A DNA stretch of 64,000 bases from Ardenticatenaceae bacterium (GTDB taxonomy: Bacteria; Chloroflexota; Anaerolineae; Promineifilales; Promineifilaceae): assembly GCA_020634565.1 (NCBI GenBank), contig JACKBN010000021.1, forward strand, positions 1 to 64,000, in the 5' to 3' direction. Shown here piece by piece: positions 8,097 to 17,327 of the stretch (positions within the stretch are counted from its first letter, which is position 1; each line of letters begins with the position of its first letter). A program made the translations under genes and the position numbers. The notes below the pieces were generated by a model. That model was not told the origin of the DNA. It saw nothing but the letters and a program-made list of their open reading frames with translations, and did no database searches.

Positions 8097-10322
8097 TTAT
8101 TCCACATCATGCGATTGGTGGCCATTGGCCATCATCCGGGCGATCGGGCGTAATTGCATCCACCATTGCTGCTTGGGACGGCGATTCTCCATATCCATCA
8201 GGCGCGCCATGTCATGAAACTCCGTAAACGTGAAGGAGCCACTTTGCAAGCCAATGCAGGCGCTTGTCTGCTCTGGCTTGCCGATTTCTTCTTCCATGAA
8301 GCCAATGCATTTGGTGGCTAACCGCGTGGCCAAAATGCGGTCAAATGGCGTGGGGTTGCCGCCTTGCTGCATATGCCCCAGCACCGCTTTGCGCGATGTG
8401 AAATAATCGCCGCCTTCTTCTTCCAGCAGGGCGCACATAAAGTCTGTGGTGTAGGTGTCGTTGGCTCCCTCGCTGCGAATGATGACGCCCAGCCGCTTGC
8501 CTCCTTTGAAGCCATTCACCAGGGATTCAACGTCTTTGGCGAGATCCGTCAGGCGCATGCCTTCTTCATGCAGGTACACGCGCTCTGCACCGGAACCTAA
8601 CGCACCCATGAGCGCCAAATAGCCGCAGCGCTCACCCATCACTTCCACCACAAACACGCGGCGTGAAGCCACGGCAGATTGCTTGATTTTATCCACGGAG
8701 TCGATGATGCTGTTGAGGGCGCTGTCAGCTCCAACGCTCAGCTCCGCACCGGGCAGATCGTTGTCTATGGTGGCCGGGAAGCAAACGATGGGAATGTTGA
8801 AGGCGGGGTAATTGTTGCGGCGTTGGTAAAGCTCCAGCGCAGAAATGTAGGCAGACCAGCCGCCAATGATGATCAAACCCTCGATATTGTGCTCTTCGAT
8901 GTTGCGGGCAATCTTGTAGAAATCGCTGTTGGCTGGAATGTGCCGGTTGGTGCCCAATTCAGACCCGCCCAGGTAGGCCCAGCCGTTGACGCTCATCCAG
9001 TTAAATTCCTGAATCTCGCCAGCGGCAAACCCGCTAAACCCGTTGTTGATGCCTAGCATGACGTGGCCTTTGTCTAACCCCAGACGAACGGCCGCACGAA
9101 CGGCCGTATTCATGCCCGGTGCGGGTGCGCCACCGTTAATCACTGCAATGCGCCGCTGCTTTTGACCTGGTTCCGGGTCATGGGGAATGGCCCGCACCAG
9201 CGTGCGCACCGTTTGGAACGCTTCCTGGAAGCCCCGACCCCGCAGCTCCATGGCGCGCGCAAAATCACAGCGTTTGATCGCTTCGCCCACTTCTTTGGTT
9301 TTGTGCAGGCACTCTTCCAGCGAATCATGGGTGATTTTGTTGCCTTTTAAGCCAATCAGCACCGCTTCACCCACAAATTGATCTGAGACGATGGCGTCTA
9401 CGGCCGCGGCGCCCATCAGGGTGCTCAGGTTGCGGTCGAAGGCGCTGGGCGAACCGCCGCGCTGCACGTGTCCCAGAATGGTGACGCGCGCATCCTCTTG
9501 CAGACGATCTTCCAGCACTTGCTTCACATAGCCACAGCTAATTTCATTGCCATGCCGATCCTGCGCTCCTTCCGCCACAATGACGATGCTGTCACGACGG
9601 CCGTTTTCGCGACCATTCTTCAGCACAGAGCACATCTTGTTTTCCCATTCGTCCAGGTTTGGCGGCGCTTCGGGAATGAGTACCCAGTCGGCCCCGGTTG
9701 CAATGGCGCTCATCAGGGCCAGGTAGCCGCAGCGGCGACCCATCACTTCCACCACAAAGGAGCGCTGGTGGCTGGCAGCTGTGCTGGAGATAGCGTCAAC
9801 CGCATCCGTGATGCGGCGCAGGGCCGTATCGGCACCGATGGAAATGTCGGTGCCCCACATGTCGTTGTCGATAGAGCCAATCAGCCCAACGATGGTAAGC
9901 TCTCGATGTACTTGGGCTAGTTCGTAGGAGATTTCGCCTTTTTCGACCAACTCGTCGAGCAAGCTGCTCCATTCCTGGCGGAAAATGTTGGCCCCGGTCA
10001 GGCTGCCGTCGCCGCCAATGACCACCAGGTTGTCAATGCCGTGAAGGAGCAGGTTTTTAGCCGCACGTAAACGGCCGTGTCGCTCCCGGAAATCATCGCA
10101 GCGGGCCGTGCCAATGATGGTGCCGCCCTTGTACAGAATGCCACCCACATCTTGCCAGACCATGCGCCGAATCCAGTCGGCCCCATCCACCATGCCCTGG
10201 TAACCTTCATAAATTGCGTAAACTTCGGCGCCTGCCGAAATGCCAGCGCGAACAACAGCCCGCACGGCCGCATTCATGCCGGGGGCGTCACCACCACTGG
10301 TTAAAACACCTATTTTTTTCAT
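8097..10322 (-). CDS. 6-phosphofructokinase, double-length fused two-domain form
   Basis: A 741-residue protein made of two tandem PFK domains, about 1-375 and 389-735. Most bacterial PfkA proteins have about 320 residues. The N-half has TSGGDAPG (8-15), GGDGS (103-107), SIDND with the catalytic Asp (150-154) and GHVQRGGSPSAFDR. The C-half has GGAPAPG (397-403), GGWSAY in place of GGDGS (487-492), TIDND (518-522) and GHMQQGGNPTPFDR. This division mirrors eukaryotic PFK, where the N-half is catalytic and the C-half regulatory. It should phosphorylate fructose 6-phosphate in glycolysis, probably with ATP. The C-half still retains a TIDND motif, which is unusual. It is monocistronic. Confidence 0.92.
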   Translation of the reverse strand: MKKIGVLTSGGDAPGMNAAVRAVVRAGISAGAEVYAIYEGYQGMVDGADWIRRMVWQDVGGILYKGGTIIGTARCDDFRERHGRLRAAKNLLLHGIDNLVVIGGDGSLTGANIFRQEWSSLLDELVEKGEISYELAQVHRELTIVGLIGSIDNDMWGTDISIGADTALRRITDAVDAISSTAASHQRSFVVEVMGRRCGYLALMSAIATGADWVLIPEAPPNLDEWENKMCSVLKNGRENGRRDSIVIVAEGAQDRHGNEISCGYVKQVLEDRLQEDARVTILGHVQRGGSPSAFDRNLSTLMGAAAVDAIVSDQFVGEAVLIGLKGNKITHDSLEECLHKTKEVGEAIKRCDFARAMELRGRGFQEAFQTVRTLVRAIPHDPEPGQKQRRIAVINGGAPAPGMNTAVRAAVRLGLDKGHVMLGINNGFSGFAAGEIQEFNWMSVNGWAYLGGSELGTNRHIPANSDFYKIARNIEEHNIEGLIIIGGWSAYISALELYQRRNNYPAFNIPIVCFPATIDNDLPGAELSVGADSALNSIIDSVDKIKQSAVASRRVFVVEVMGERCGYLALMGALGSGAERVYLHEEGMRLTDLAKDVESLVNGFKGGKRLGVIIRSEGANDTYTTDFMCALLEEEGGDYFTSRKAVLGHMQQGGNPTPFDRILATRLATKCIGFMEEEIGKPEQTSACIGLQSGSFTFTEFHDMARLMDMENRRPKQQWWMQLRPIARMMANGHQSHDVE

Positions 10323-10413
10323 TTTTTAGTCTTCCCGTATTTAACGATAGTTCTGCGGTGTGGGAAATCGAATGTCGGGAATGAGTTGTGAATCGTGCTG
10401 TGATTGGTAACAC

Positions 10414-10920
10414 TTATTTTTGCTGCGGGTTGCTCGTTGTTGGGTTGTGCAATCCGGCAACCGTTTGAATGGCTTCCCACCATTCCTGCAAAGTTTGCTG
10501 GTTTTCTGCCGCGTAGACGGCCCAATTGCCGCCGGGTATCTCTGGCTTGTCAGCTACCAGTTCTGGTTGTCCCAAATACAGCCAGGCGTCAGCGGAACGG
10601 CCGTCTGCCAGCGTTACGCTCACTTGTTGCCGAATGTACTCGGAGCTGTCGGGCTGGGCCGGATCGTACCCTTCTAGTACGTCCAGACGCTGCAAGACCG
10701 CTTCGTACGCTTCTGCCCGTACCGTGATGAGCTGCCCGTGAACGGCCGTTTCTACCTCTTCAACCACCAGCATCGGGTAAAAACCCATGTCGTACAGTTG
10801 ACCACCCCAAAATTTTGCAGGCTGCATCTCTATGATGCTGTCGTCCCACAGGTAAAAGTTGGGTTGGTCTGGCAGCAGCGTGCCGTAAACAAAAAATGGT
10901 AATTGTTCAGATTGGTGCAT
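10414..10920 (-). CDS. Gamma-glutamylcyclotransferase-family (AIG2/GGCT-like) protein
   Basis: A 168-residue protein with the family-defining YGTLLPDQPN motif at about 12-21 and the putative catalytic glutamate in RLDVLEGYDP (near residue 80-90). GGCT-like enzymes release 5-oxoproline from gamma-glutamyl compounds; substrate cannot be told from sequence. The gene reads in the same direction as the PFK gene, 91 bp upstream of it, so a shared transcript is possible. The C-terminal 30 residues (asparagine/glutamine-rich) are not part of the usual fold. Confidence 0.75.
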   Translation of the reverse strand: MHQSEQLPFFVYGTLLPDQPNFYLWDDSIIEMQPAKFWGGQLYDMGFYPMLVVEEVETAVHGQLITVRAEAYEAVLQRLDVLEGYDPAQPDSSEYIRQQVSVTLADGRSADAWLYLGQPELVADKPEIPGGNWAVYAAENQQTLQEWWEAIQTVAGLHNPTTSNPQQK

Positions 10921-11089
10921 TTACCGTCCAAAATTTTGTTTCTACACCTGGTTTACGCTACCATTGCACGCAAACAAAGTGGCAAAAAACCCGCCTGTAT
11001 TATATGCATTCTGTGGGAAAATGCCGCAACTTTTAGGTAAGCGCCAGTTTTGAAATAGGTTTAGCTTATAGGAATCTGGCCCAAAATTT

Positions 11090-11161
11090 GCCCTCGTAGC
11101 TCAATGGATAGAGCAATCGCCTCCTAAGCGATAGATTCAGATTCGAGTTCTGACGGGGGTA
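11090..11161 (+). tRNA. tRNA-Arg (anticodon CCU)
   Basis: The 72-nt sequence folds as a cloverleaf: acceptor GCCCTCG pairs with CGGGGGT (with G-U pairs at the end and at position 5), the D-arm contains AGCTCAATGGATAGAGC, the anticodon stem ATCGC/GCGAT encloses loop CTCCTAA with anticodon CCT, and the T-stem TCAGA/TCTGA encloses TTCGAGT. The discriminator base is A. CCA is not encoded. It reads AGG arginine codons. Confidence 0.95.
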
Positions 11162-11174
11162 CTTTGTTAAATGG

Positions 11175-11224
11175 GACGCTGATGACGCCGATTTTTCATC
11201 CGCTTGAATCAGCGTCTCTTTTTC
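11175..11224 (+). terminator. Probable rho-independent terminator of tRNA-Arg
   Basis: A 9-bp stem, GACGCTGAT (11175-11183) with ATCAGCGTC (11208-11216), is followed by TCTTTTTCT on the plus strand, 13 bp after the tRNA. The loop is 24 nt, longer than usual. Confidence 0.6.
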
Positions 11225-11269
11225 TCTGTGTAACTTTGTGCTTCTCCGCGAAACTCTGTGTTCCGTTTT

Positions 11270-14248
11270 CTACAATGTACTCACTGGATCAATGTCCACC
11301 ATCCATTTTGGGGGGATGGGAAAGTCGGCCAGCAGTCGGTTGGGGTCTGGAGACCGCACGATGATTTGCCAACGGAAACGGCCGTCTACGCGGTTAAAAA
11401 ATGGCGGCACAGGCCCCAAAATCTCCGACGCCGCCAGTGCCTTCTCCCGAATGTGCAGCCGCAGCCCCTTAGCCAGCGCCTCTGCCTCCCGCTTGCCCCG
11501 CTCATCCACCGGATCAATCAGCAGCAGCCGCGCCATGCGTCGGAACGGCGGCAGACTGTGCTGCGTGCGGAAGCGAATCTCGTCAATGTAAAACGAAGCA
11601 AAATCATGTTCGGCGGCCGCCTGAATGGCGTAATGCTCTGGCTTATAGGTTTGAATGATGACTCGGCCACCCAGCAAACCACGCCCGGCGCGTCCTGCCA
11701 CCTGCGCCAAAATCTGGAAAGCGCGCTCCCCCGTTCGGTAATCCGGTAGCCCCAGCGACACATCGGCCGAAATGACGCCGACCAGCGTCACCAGCGGCAA
11801 ATCCAGCCCTTTGGCAATCATCTGCGTGCCCACCAAAATGTCAGATTCATGATTGATAAAGCTGGCCAGCAGCGTTTCGTGGGTGTTGCGCCCGGCGGTG
11901 GTGTCCCGATCCCAGCGGGTGATGCGCGCCTCGGGCCAGCGCTGCTGCACACGATCGGCAACTTCCTCTGTGCCCAGGCCAAAAAACTTGATGCGCTTCG
12001 ATTGGCATTGGGGGCATTCCGTCTGGTGCGGCTCGCGACGGCCGCAGTGATGGCAGACCAGCATCATGCTGTGGCGATGGTACGTGAGCGGCATGTCGCA
12101 GCGGGGGCAGGTGGCCACGTAACCGCAGTCGCGGCAAATCACAAACGTAGCCGAACCGCGCCGGTTGAGGAACAAAATCGCCTGTTCACCGCGCTCCAGC
12201 GTTTCGGTGATCGCTTTTTCCAACGCGCGGCTAAAAATCGAACGATTGCCTGCACGCAGTTCCTGCCGCAAATCCACAATCTGGATGGGGGGCAACGGAA
12301 TCGTTAGCGCGTCGTCCGGGTCTTCGCCTTCATGTTGATAGTGATTTTGCAACTGTAGCCGTTCGGCCTGGCCCTCTAGCCGCTGGCGATGGCCCATGAC
12401 GCGCTTTTGCAGCTCTAGCAGTTGGAAACGGCCGCTCTGTGCGCGATGGTAGGTCACAATGTCTGGCGTGGCGCTACCCATAATGACGGTGGCTCCGACA
12501 ATTTGGGCCAGGGCAATGGCCGCTTCACGCGTGTGGTAGTAGGGCGGTGGCACGGGCGGCGTTTGCTTGTAGCTAGGGTCATGCTCTTCATCCAAAACGA
12601 TGACGCCCAGATTGGGCAGCGGCGTAAACAGCGCACTGCGTGGCCCCACCACGATGTCGAACAAGCCTTGGCGGGCGCGTCGCCAGGTGTCGTACCGCTC
12701 GCCATCGGTGAGGCGGCTGTGCAGCACGGCTACGCGCCCCGGAAAGCGGGCGGCAAAGCGGCGCACCGTTTGCGGCGTCAGGGCAATTTCCGGCACCAAC
12801 ACAATCGCTTGCTGCCCTTCACTGAGGGCATAATCGATGGCTCGCATGTAGATTTCTGTTTTGCCGCTGCCGGTCACGCCATGCAGCAAGATCGGTGTGG
12901 GCGCGGCCACGGTGTACTCGTCTTCACCTTTTTCCATCACCTCTTCAGCCTGGATCATAGCCATTTTGACTCGACCCCAGACGCGGGCTTGGTCGGTGGT
13001 GAGCAGGGGCGGATCGGCGGGCACAAAATCCCGGTCGGCCAGGGGATCGCGCCAAACTTCTTCAGCGCCAAAACGGATGAGGTCCAGCTTGGCCAGCTTG
13101 CGCAAATGTTTGATGCTCGCTTTGGTTTGGGCGTAGATGTCCGTCAGGTTCACGGGTTGAGCGGCGCGGGCCAGCAGGGTGAGAACATCGTGGTAAGTGG
13201 TGGCCTGACGCAGCTCCAAAATGTGGCTGAGCACCTGCTTGGGTGGGATGGCGAGGCTGAGGGTGGCGGGTTCGTGGAGGCGTTCGATGAAACCCTCGGT
13301 TTCTAAATTGTAAATTGTGAATTGTGAATTGTTAAGTGCTAAGTTGGCTTCTGGTGCGGGCAGCTGGCTGAACCAGTCGCGGAGTTCGGCTGGCGGCTCT
13401 TTATCTGTGGGCAGGACGGTAGTTTGGGCGGGAATGCGGCTGATACGGCCGTCTTGTTCCAACTGCTCCAAATGATGTTCTTTGGCACCGGTGGCTTCGA
13501 GAACGGCCGTTTCTTCCGGCAAGGGATCGTCACTTTCCAGCAGGTAAAGCAGCACATCCGCTTGCTTGTTGGACCGGCCCAGGTGGGGCACGACGGCCTG
13601 TACGCGCTTGTCGCTGGCGATTAATTCAGCGGTGCGGATTTTCTTGGGGCGAAGGCGCGGCGGGTCGAGCACGGTGGCTTTGCGCAGGATGTTGCGTTTG
13701 TGGAGTTGATTTACGGCCGTTTGCCAATCAATCTTCTTCTTTGATTTACCATTTAGCTTACGCAGCGCCTTGTTGAGCTGCCGCCCGCGTAAATCGCCGC
13801 GCTCTTTGAGGATGGTGACGATTTGCTGCTGGAGTTGGGTAAGACGGCCGTTGCCGTCCCAGTAAGGATTGATGTCCACCGTTACGTCTGCCCAGCGGGT
13901 AAGGCCGGGTGGCAGCATCAGGCGTAGACAGGCGTTGAGCGGGGCTAGGTAGGTCTGGCTAAGCCACTGCGCTAGCTCCAGCTGCCACCAGAAGACCACC
14001 GGCTTCTCGTCAATCAGGGCAATGATTGGCTTCGTGTCTTCGATGGGGGCCGTGTCATCGAAGCGCAAAATGATGCCCTGCGCCAGCCGTCGCCCAAACT
14101 CCACTTCCACCAGATGGCCGACGCGCAGTTTGGGGCGCAGGTCGCTGGGGACGTGGTAATGAAAGGTGCCCTCCAGCGGCGCTTCAACGTTGATTACCAA
14201 TTCAGCAAACATCTGTTCTAGCGTATTGCGCTTTGGGGTTTTGGTCAA
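11270..14248 (-). CDS. priA: Primosomal protein N' (PriA helicase)
   Basis: A 992-residue superfamily 2 helicase that reloads the replisome at collapsed forks. Visible parts are the N-terminal 3'-DNA-binding domain (FAELVINVEAPLEGTFHYHV), Walker A GVTGSGKT (457-464), DEEHD (553-557), and a zinc-binding cluster of eight Cys between about 705 and 748 (CRDCGY, CPRCDM, CHHCGR, CPQC). It is much longer than E. coli PriA (732 residues); most of the excess lies at about 120-420, before the helicase core. Residues about 304-315 are encoded by an AATTGTGAATTGTG low-complexity repeat. The start is uncertain: TTG at 14248 or ATG at 14212. The ATG gives the normal family N-terminus; neither has a clear Shine-Dalgarno sequence. 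Confidence 0.93.
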   Translation of the reverse strand: MTKTPKRNTLEQMFAELVINVEAPLEGTFHYHVPSDLRPKLRVGHLVEVEFGRRLAQGIILRFDDTAPIEDTKPIIALIDEKPVVFWWQLELAQWLSQTYLAPLNACLRLMLPPGLTRWADVTVDINPYWDGNGRLTQLQQQIVTILKERGDLRGRQLNKALRKLNGKSKKKIDWQTAVNQLHKRNILRKATVLDPPRLRPKKIRTAELIASDKRVQAVVPHLGRSNKQADVLLYLLESDDPLPEETAVLEATGAKEHHLEQLEQDGRISRIPAQTTVLPTDKEPPAELRDWFSQLPAPEANLALNNSQFTIYNLETEGFIERLHEPATLSLAIPPKQVLSHILELRQATTYHDVLTLLARAAQPVNLTDIYAQTKASIKHLRKLAKLDLIRFGAEEVWRDPLADRDFVPADPPLLTTDQARVWGRVKMAMIQAEEVMEKGEDEYTVAAPTPILLHGVTGSGKTEIYMRAIDYALSEGQQAIVLVPEIALTPQTVRRFAARFPGRVAVLHSRLTDGERYDTWRRARQGLFDIVVGPRSALFTPLPNLGVIVLDEEHDPSYKQTPPVPPPYYHTREAAIALAQIVGATVIMGSATPDIVTYHRAQSGRFQLLELQKRVMGHRQRLEGQAERLQLQNHYQHEGEDPDDALTIPLPPIQIVDLRQELRAGNRSIFSRALEKAITETLERGEQAILFLNRRGSATFVICRDCGYVATCPRCDMPLTYHRHSMMLVCHHCGRREPHQTECPQCQSKRIKFFGLGTEEVADRVQQRWPEARITRWDRDTTAGRNTHETLLASFINHESDILVGTQMIAKGLDLPLVTLVGVISADVSLGLPDYRTGERAFQILAQVAGRAGRGLLGGRVIIQTYKPEHYAIQAAAEHDFASFYIDEIRFRTQHSLPPFRRMARLLLIDPVDERGKREAEALAKGLRLHIREKALAASEILGPVPPFFNRVDGRFRWQIIVRSPDPNRLLADFPIPPKWMVDIDPVSTL
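13304..13332. repeat. AATTGTGAATTGTG low-complexity repeat inside priA
   Basis: Three to four iterations of an AAATTGT/GAATTGT word run through the coding frame of priA and encode an Asn/Gln/Phe/Tyr-rich stretch. The same words form the intergenic repeat at 16034-16107. The reading frame is kept. Confidence 0.75.
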
Positions 14249-14262
14249 GGGGAGAAAACTAT

Positions 14263-15177
14263 TCAGCTGTTCTTGATGATTTTGACGTTTTTATAGCAAT
14301 CCAGGCAGAATGGTCTTGCCATGGAACTGGCGTGAGAGTCACCACAAGCATGACAAAATTTTTCTTCGTAGGCCAAGTTTTTAAACTTATACCAGGATTT
14401 AAAGCAACTTATGCACAGCGGTTTATGCTGATTGAACGGAATTTGTGTGCCACAACGAATGCAAATTCCGGTATCTGGTTCGTAAAGCTTTTCGTTTAGT
14501 GTTCGATGTGCTTTTGATTCTTCGTGAGCTTGGTGGCAATCCCGGCATAAAACGGTGATGTCGCCTGGTAATTCATTCCCCAACCTTTCATAAGTACGAT
14601 GATGAGCCTCTAGTTGAACTTCGGAGCAGGGGCGGTTGCAAAGCTGACACCGGTTTCCAGCTCTGACTTTGGCTGCTTCCGCTTTCTTTTTCCATTCTTT
14701 CGATCTGATATAAGCCTTGTAGTTAACATCGTCTGCTGATGTCACCTGACTTAAAAGCCCGCCGAGCGTACCCGTAAAACGTTTGGGTTTTTGACCTATT
14801 TCATGCTCAATGAATGATTGTAATTTGCGTTTGGTCGTGCCGTAAGCGAGGAGAAGTTTGCTACTAATTTCCCGAACCTGTTCGAAATCGGCTTGATGCT
14901 GTTTACAACTTGCGCTTAACAACTTTAGTTGCAGCTCTTTCTCTTCATCAAGTTTTATCGTGGGGTGGGTGATGTTCTTGCCTGCCGCTTTTTGATATTT
15001 TTTGTCGAGCCTGATGATTTCCAGACTGACTTGATCATTAAAGGTGTTCAAGAAGGTTTCTATTTTTTCGATTTTTGCAATTTGCTTTTGTGCTTCTTGT
15101 ACTGTCGTAGGTTGGAAACTGCCCTTTGGTGGAACCAACTCAGATAATTTTGTTTTGTATTCTTTTATGTCAGCCAT
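14263..15177 (-). CDS. HNH endonuclease-like protein with coiled coil and two zinc ribbons
   Basis: A 304-residue protein. Residues about 25-115 are charged and helical (probable coiled coil). An HNH-type module lies at about 177-217: CQLC, the EAHHRTYERLG histidine region and CRDCHQAHE. Two further Cys4-type ribbons follow, C-x2-C with C-x2-C at about 239-258 and again at 275-294. HNH modules cut DNA, but the target is unknown; it may belong to a mobile or defence-related function. It lies 14 bp upstream of priA in the same direction. The gene looks richer in A+T than its neighbours and contains no ACGGCCGT palindrome, so it may be a recent arrival. Confidence 0.7.
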   Translation of the reverse strand: MADIKEYKTKLSELVPPKGSFQPTTVQEAQKQIAKIEKIETFLNTFNDQVSLEIIRLDKKYQKAAGKNITHPTIKLDEEKELQLKLLSASCKQHQADFEQVREISSKLLLAYGTTKRKLQSFIEHEIGQKPKRFTGTLGGLLSQVTSADDVNYKAYIRSKEWKKKAEAAKVRAGNRCQLCNRPCSEVQLEAHHRTYERLGNELPGDITVLCRDCHQAHEESKAHRTLNEKLYEPDTGICIRCGTQIPFNQHKPLCISCFKSWYKFKNLAYEEKFCHACGDSHASSMARPFCLDCYKNVKIIKNS

Positions 15178-15306
15178 AACATCTCAAAAAGATAATGAAA
15201 ATTTTCTAGCACTATAGAGTGGAATGTTCTGGGATTCAATGGGTAGAAAGGATGAATCCGTGTATCATTGGTTTGAGAATAATCAGAAAAAGTTACAATA
15301 TTTGTT

Positions 15307-16041
15307 ATGACGTTACAACAGATTTACCCAAAAGTTTTACATGCTGATCAAGAGCATTCAGGATTGCGTACGGCCGTATTTACCCTGCTTTTTGTCTCCC
15401 TGATTCTGGCTTTTTTTGGTTTGCGCGCTTTGTTGAGTGCTGGCGGATTGGGGTGGGTTGCGGATTATGCCTTTGCCCTTTCTTGTTTGGGTGCTTTTCC
15501 GGTAGCTGTGGGTGTTGTGTGGCTGGCTGAGCAATATATGAAGCGGTACTGGCCAAGCGGCCGTACCGTCACTTTGATGTCCAATGGCCTGAGCACGCAA
15601 ACGGAGGCTGGTAGCACAGTCACATTGACCAAAGCACAAGGCATCGTGCCAATGGCCTGGTATTTTGATCTGCGTGGTTGGCAGCGAGGTGGGCGTGAAC
15701 GGCGTGTGCCGCAGAACTGGCTTTGTTTGTCTGTCGAACTCAAGGCAGGCAAGGACAGTATTATCATTTTTACCTACCTGCCGGAAAGCCGCGCCGAGGG
15801 GTGGCTGGCCAAAGGAAATAAGCCCACTTTTTATCAGATTCATCCGCAAAATGTGTATGACAATTCGCTGCGAACACGTCTGGCAGGCCCAAGCCGCCCC
15901 GAGATACCGCCGGATGTCATCACTGGTAAGGATGGGCCGTATTGGCTGGCTGAACGTCGGCGCTGGCTGGATGGGTTTGAACTGCCGCCGGAAGAATTTG
16001 AGACGTTTATGGACCACATTCGAACAACCTTGAAATTGTGA
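15307..16041 (+). CDS. Hypothetical membrane protein, two N-terminal helices
   Basis: A 244-residue protein that I do not recognise. Two transmembrane segments lie at about 22-42 and 52-75, followed by a soluble region beginning with a basic RTVTLMSNGLST stretch that has beta-strand character, as in membrane-linked PH-like (bPH2/YdbT) proteins; that comparison is only tentative. The stop codon TGA is part of an AATTGTGAATTGTG repeat, so the C-terminus may have been reset by the repeat. It is divergent from the HNH gene and lies upstream of acyl-CoA dehydrogenase. Confidence 0.6.
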   Translation: MTLQQIYPKVLHADQEHSGLRTAVFTLLFVSLILAFFGLRALLSAGGLGWVADYAFALSCLGAFPVAVGVVWLAEQYMKRYWPSGRTVTLMSNGLSTQTEAGSTVTLTKAQGIVPMAWYFDLRGWQRGGRERRVPQNWLCLSVELKAGKDSIIIFTYLPESRAEGWLAKGNKPTFYQIHPQNVYDNSLRTRLAGPSRPEIPPDVITGKDGPYWLAERRRWLDGFELPPEEFETFMDHIRTTLKL

Positions 16042-16107
16042 ATTGTGAATAATTAATTGTGGATTGTGAATGGGTGTCTTTCTTCACAATTCAAACTTCA
16101 CAATTCG
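16034..16107. repeat. Intergenic AATTGTG inverted repeat
   Basis: Tandem AATTGTG words on the left (GAATTGTGAA, 16040-16049) are matched on the right by two TTCACAATTC copies (16083-16092 and 16097-16106), giving a hairpin of about 10 bp with alternative registers. It overlaps the last codons and stop of the preceding gene and ends 33 bp before the acyl-CoA dehydrogenase start. Confidence 0.75.
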
Positions 16108-16139
16108 CCACTTACGATTATTTTGGAGGATTTCCTACG

Positions 16140-17303
16140 ATGTTTGATTTTATTACTGAAGAACACAAGATGATTCAGCAGGAAGCGCGCCGCTTTGCCC
16201 AAAATGAAGTGGCCCCTGTGGCGGAACATCATGACCAGACTGGCGAATTTCCCATTAAAACGGTGCGCAAAATGGGCGAGCTGGGCTTTATGGGCATTGA
16301 GGTGCCTGAAGAGTATGGCGGCATTGGCATGGATACGCTGGCCTATTCAATGGCGCTGACGGAAATTTGTAAAGCCGATGCCAGCCACGGCACGGTGATG
16401 TCCGTGAATAATTCGCTGTACTGCCACGGTATTCTCAAGTTTGGCACCGAAGAGCAAATTCAAAAGTATGTGGTGCCGGTGGCCAGCGGCCAAAAAATTG
16501 GTGCCTACAGCCTGACGGAGCCTATGTCGGGCAGCGATGCGGGCACGATGAAAAGCCGCGCTATGCTGAATGACGAAGGGACGCATTATGTGATAAACGG
16601 CCGTAAATCCTGGGTCACCTCTGCACCCTATGCCGATTACATTGTGCTGTTTACCATGACCCAGCCGGAACTCAAGCACAAAGGCGTCACTGCTTTTTTG
16701 ATTGAGACCGATCATCAAGGGTTTGAGCGCGGCAAAACGGAGCCCAAGCTGGGCATCCGTGCCAGCGCCACCAGCGAAATCATCTTCGATAATTATGAAT
16801 GCCCGGTAGAAAACCGGCTGGGGAAAGAAGGCGATGGTTTCAAAATTGCCATGACTGTTCTGGACGCAGGGCGCATCGGCATTGCTTCCCAGGCGTTGGG
16901 CATTGCGGAAGCGGCGTTGGAAGCCAGCGTGGCGTATGCTCAGGAGCGCGAAGCATTTGGCCAGAAAATCGGCCAATTCCAGATGATCCAGCAGAAATTA
17001 GCCGACATGAAATGCCGCGTGGATGCCAGTCGTTTGCTGATTTACCAGGCGTGTCTGGCCAAAAAAGCTGCCAAAGAGAACGGCGGACGCTACTCTATGG
17101 AGGCCAGCATGGCCAAGCTGTATGCCAGCGAGACGGCGATGTATGTCACAACCGAGGCAATTCAAATTCATGGTGGTATGGGGTACAGCAAAGAGATGCC
17201 GCTGGAGCGATATTTCCGCGATGCCAAGATCACAGAAATTTATGAAGGTACCAGTGAAATTCAGCGAATGGTGATTGCCCGCAGCTTAACGGGCTTGCGT
17301 TAA
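16140..17303 (+). CDS. Acyl-CoA dehydrogenase
   Basis: A 387-residue FAD-dependent flavoprotein that introduces the alpha-beta double bond in acyl-CoA, normally passing electrons to ETF. Family signatures are YSLTEPMSGSDAG (FAD/substrate loop, about 120-133), QIHGGMGYSKEMPLERYFRDA and the C-terminal IYEGTSEIQR whose first Glu is the catalytic base position of short-chain/butyryl-type enzymes. I chose 16140 because GGAGG lies about 10 nt upstream and the N-terminus (MFDFITEEHKM) matches the family; the frame could extend 27 codons upstream into the repeat. No ETF genes are adjacent. Confidence 0.92.
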   Translation: MFDFITEEHKMIQQEARRFAQNEVAPVAEHHDQTGEFPIKTVRKMGELGFMGIEVPEEYGGIGMDTLAYSMALTEICKADASHGTVMSVNNSLYCHGILKFGTEEQIQKYVVPVASGQKIGAYSLTEPMSGSDAGTMKSRAMLNDEGTHYVINGRKSWVTSAPYADYIVLFTMTQPELKHKGVTAFLIETDHQGFERGKTEPKLGIRASATSEIIFDNYECPVENRLGKEGDGFKIAMTVLDAGRIGIASQALGIAEAALEASVAYAQEREAFGQKIGQFQMIQQKLADMKCRVDASRLLIYQACLAKKAAKENGGRYSMEASMAKLYASETAMYVTTEAIQIHGGMGYSKEMPLERYFRDAKITEIYEGTSEIQRMVIARSLTGLR

Positions 17304-17327
17304 CCATCTGCGATTAAGTGAGGTTCG

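Noticed and set aside
12422..13306. 294-codon plus-strand open frame
   Set aside because: It is antisense to priA, His- and Gly-rich with no domain pattern; priA on the other strand has a full set of motifs.
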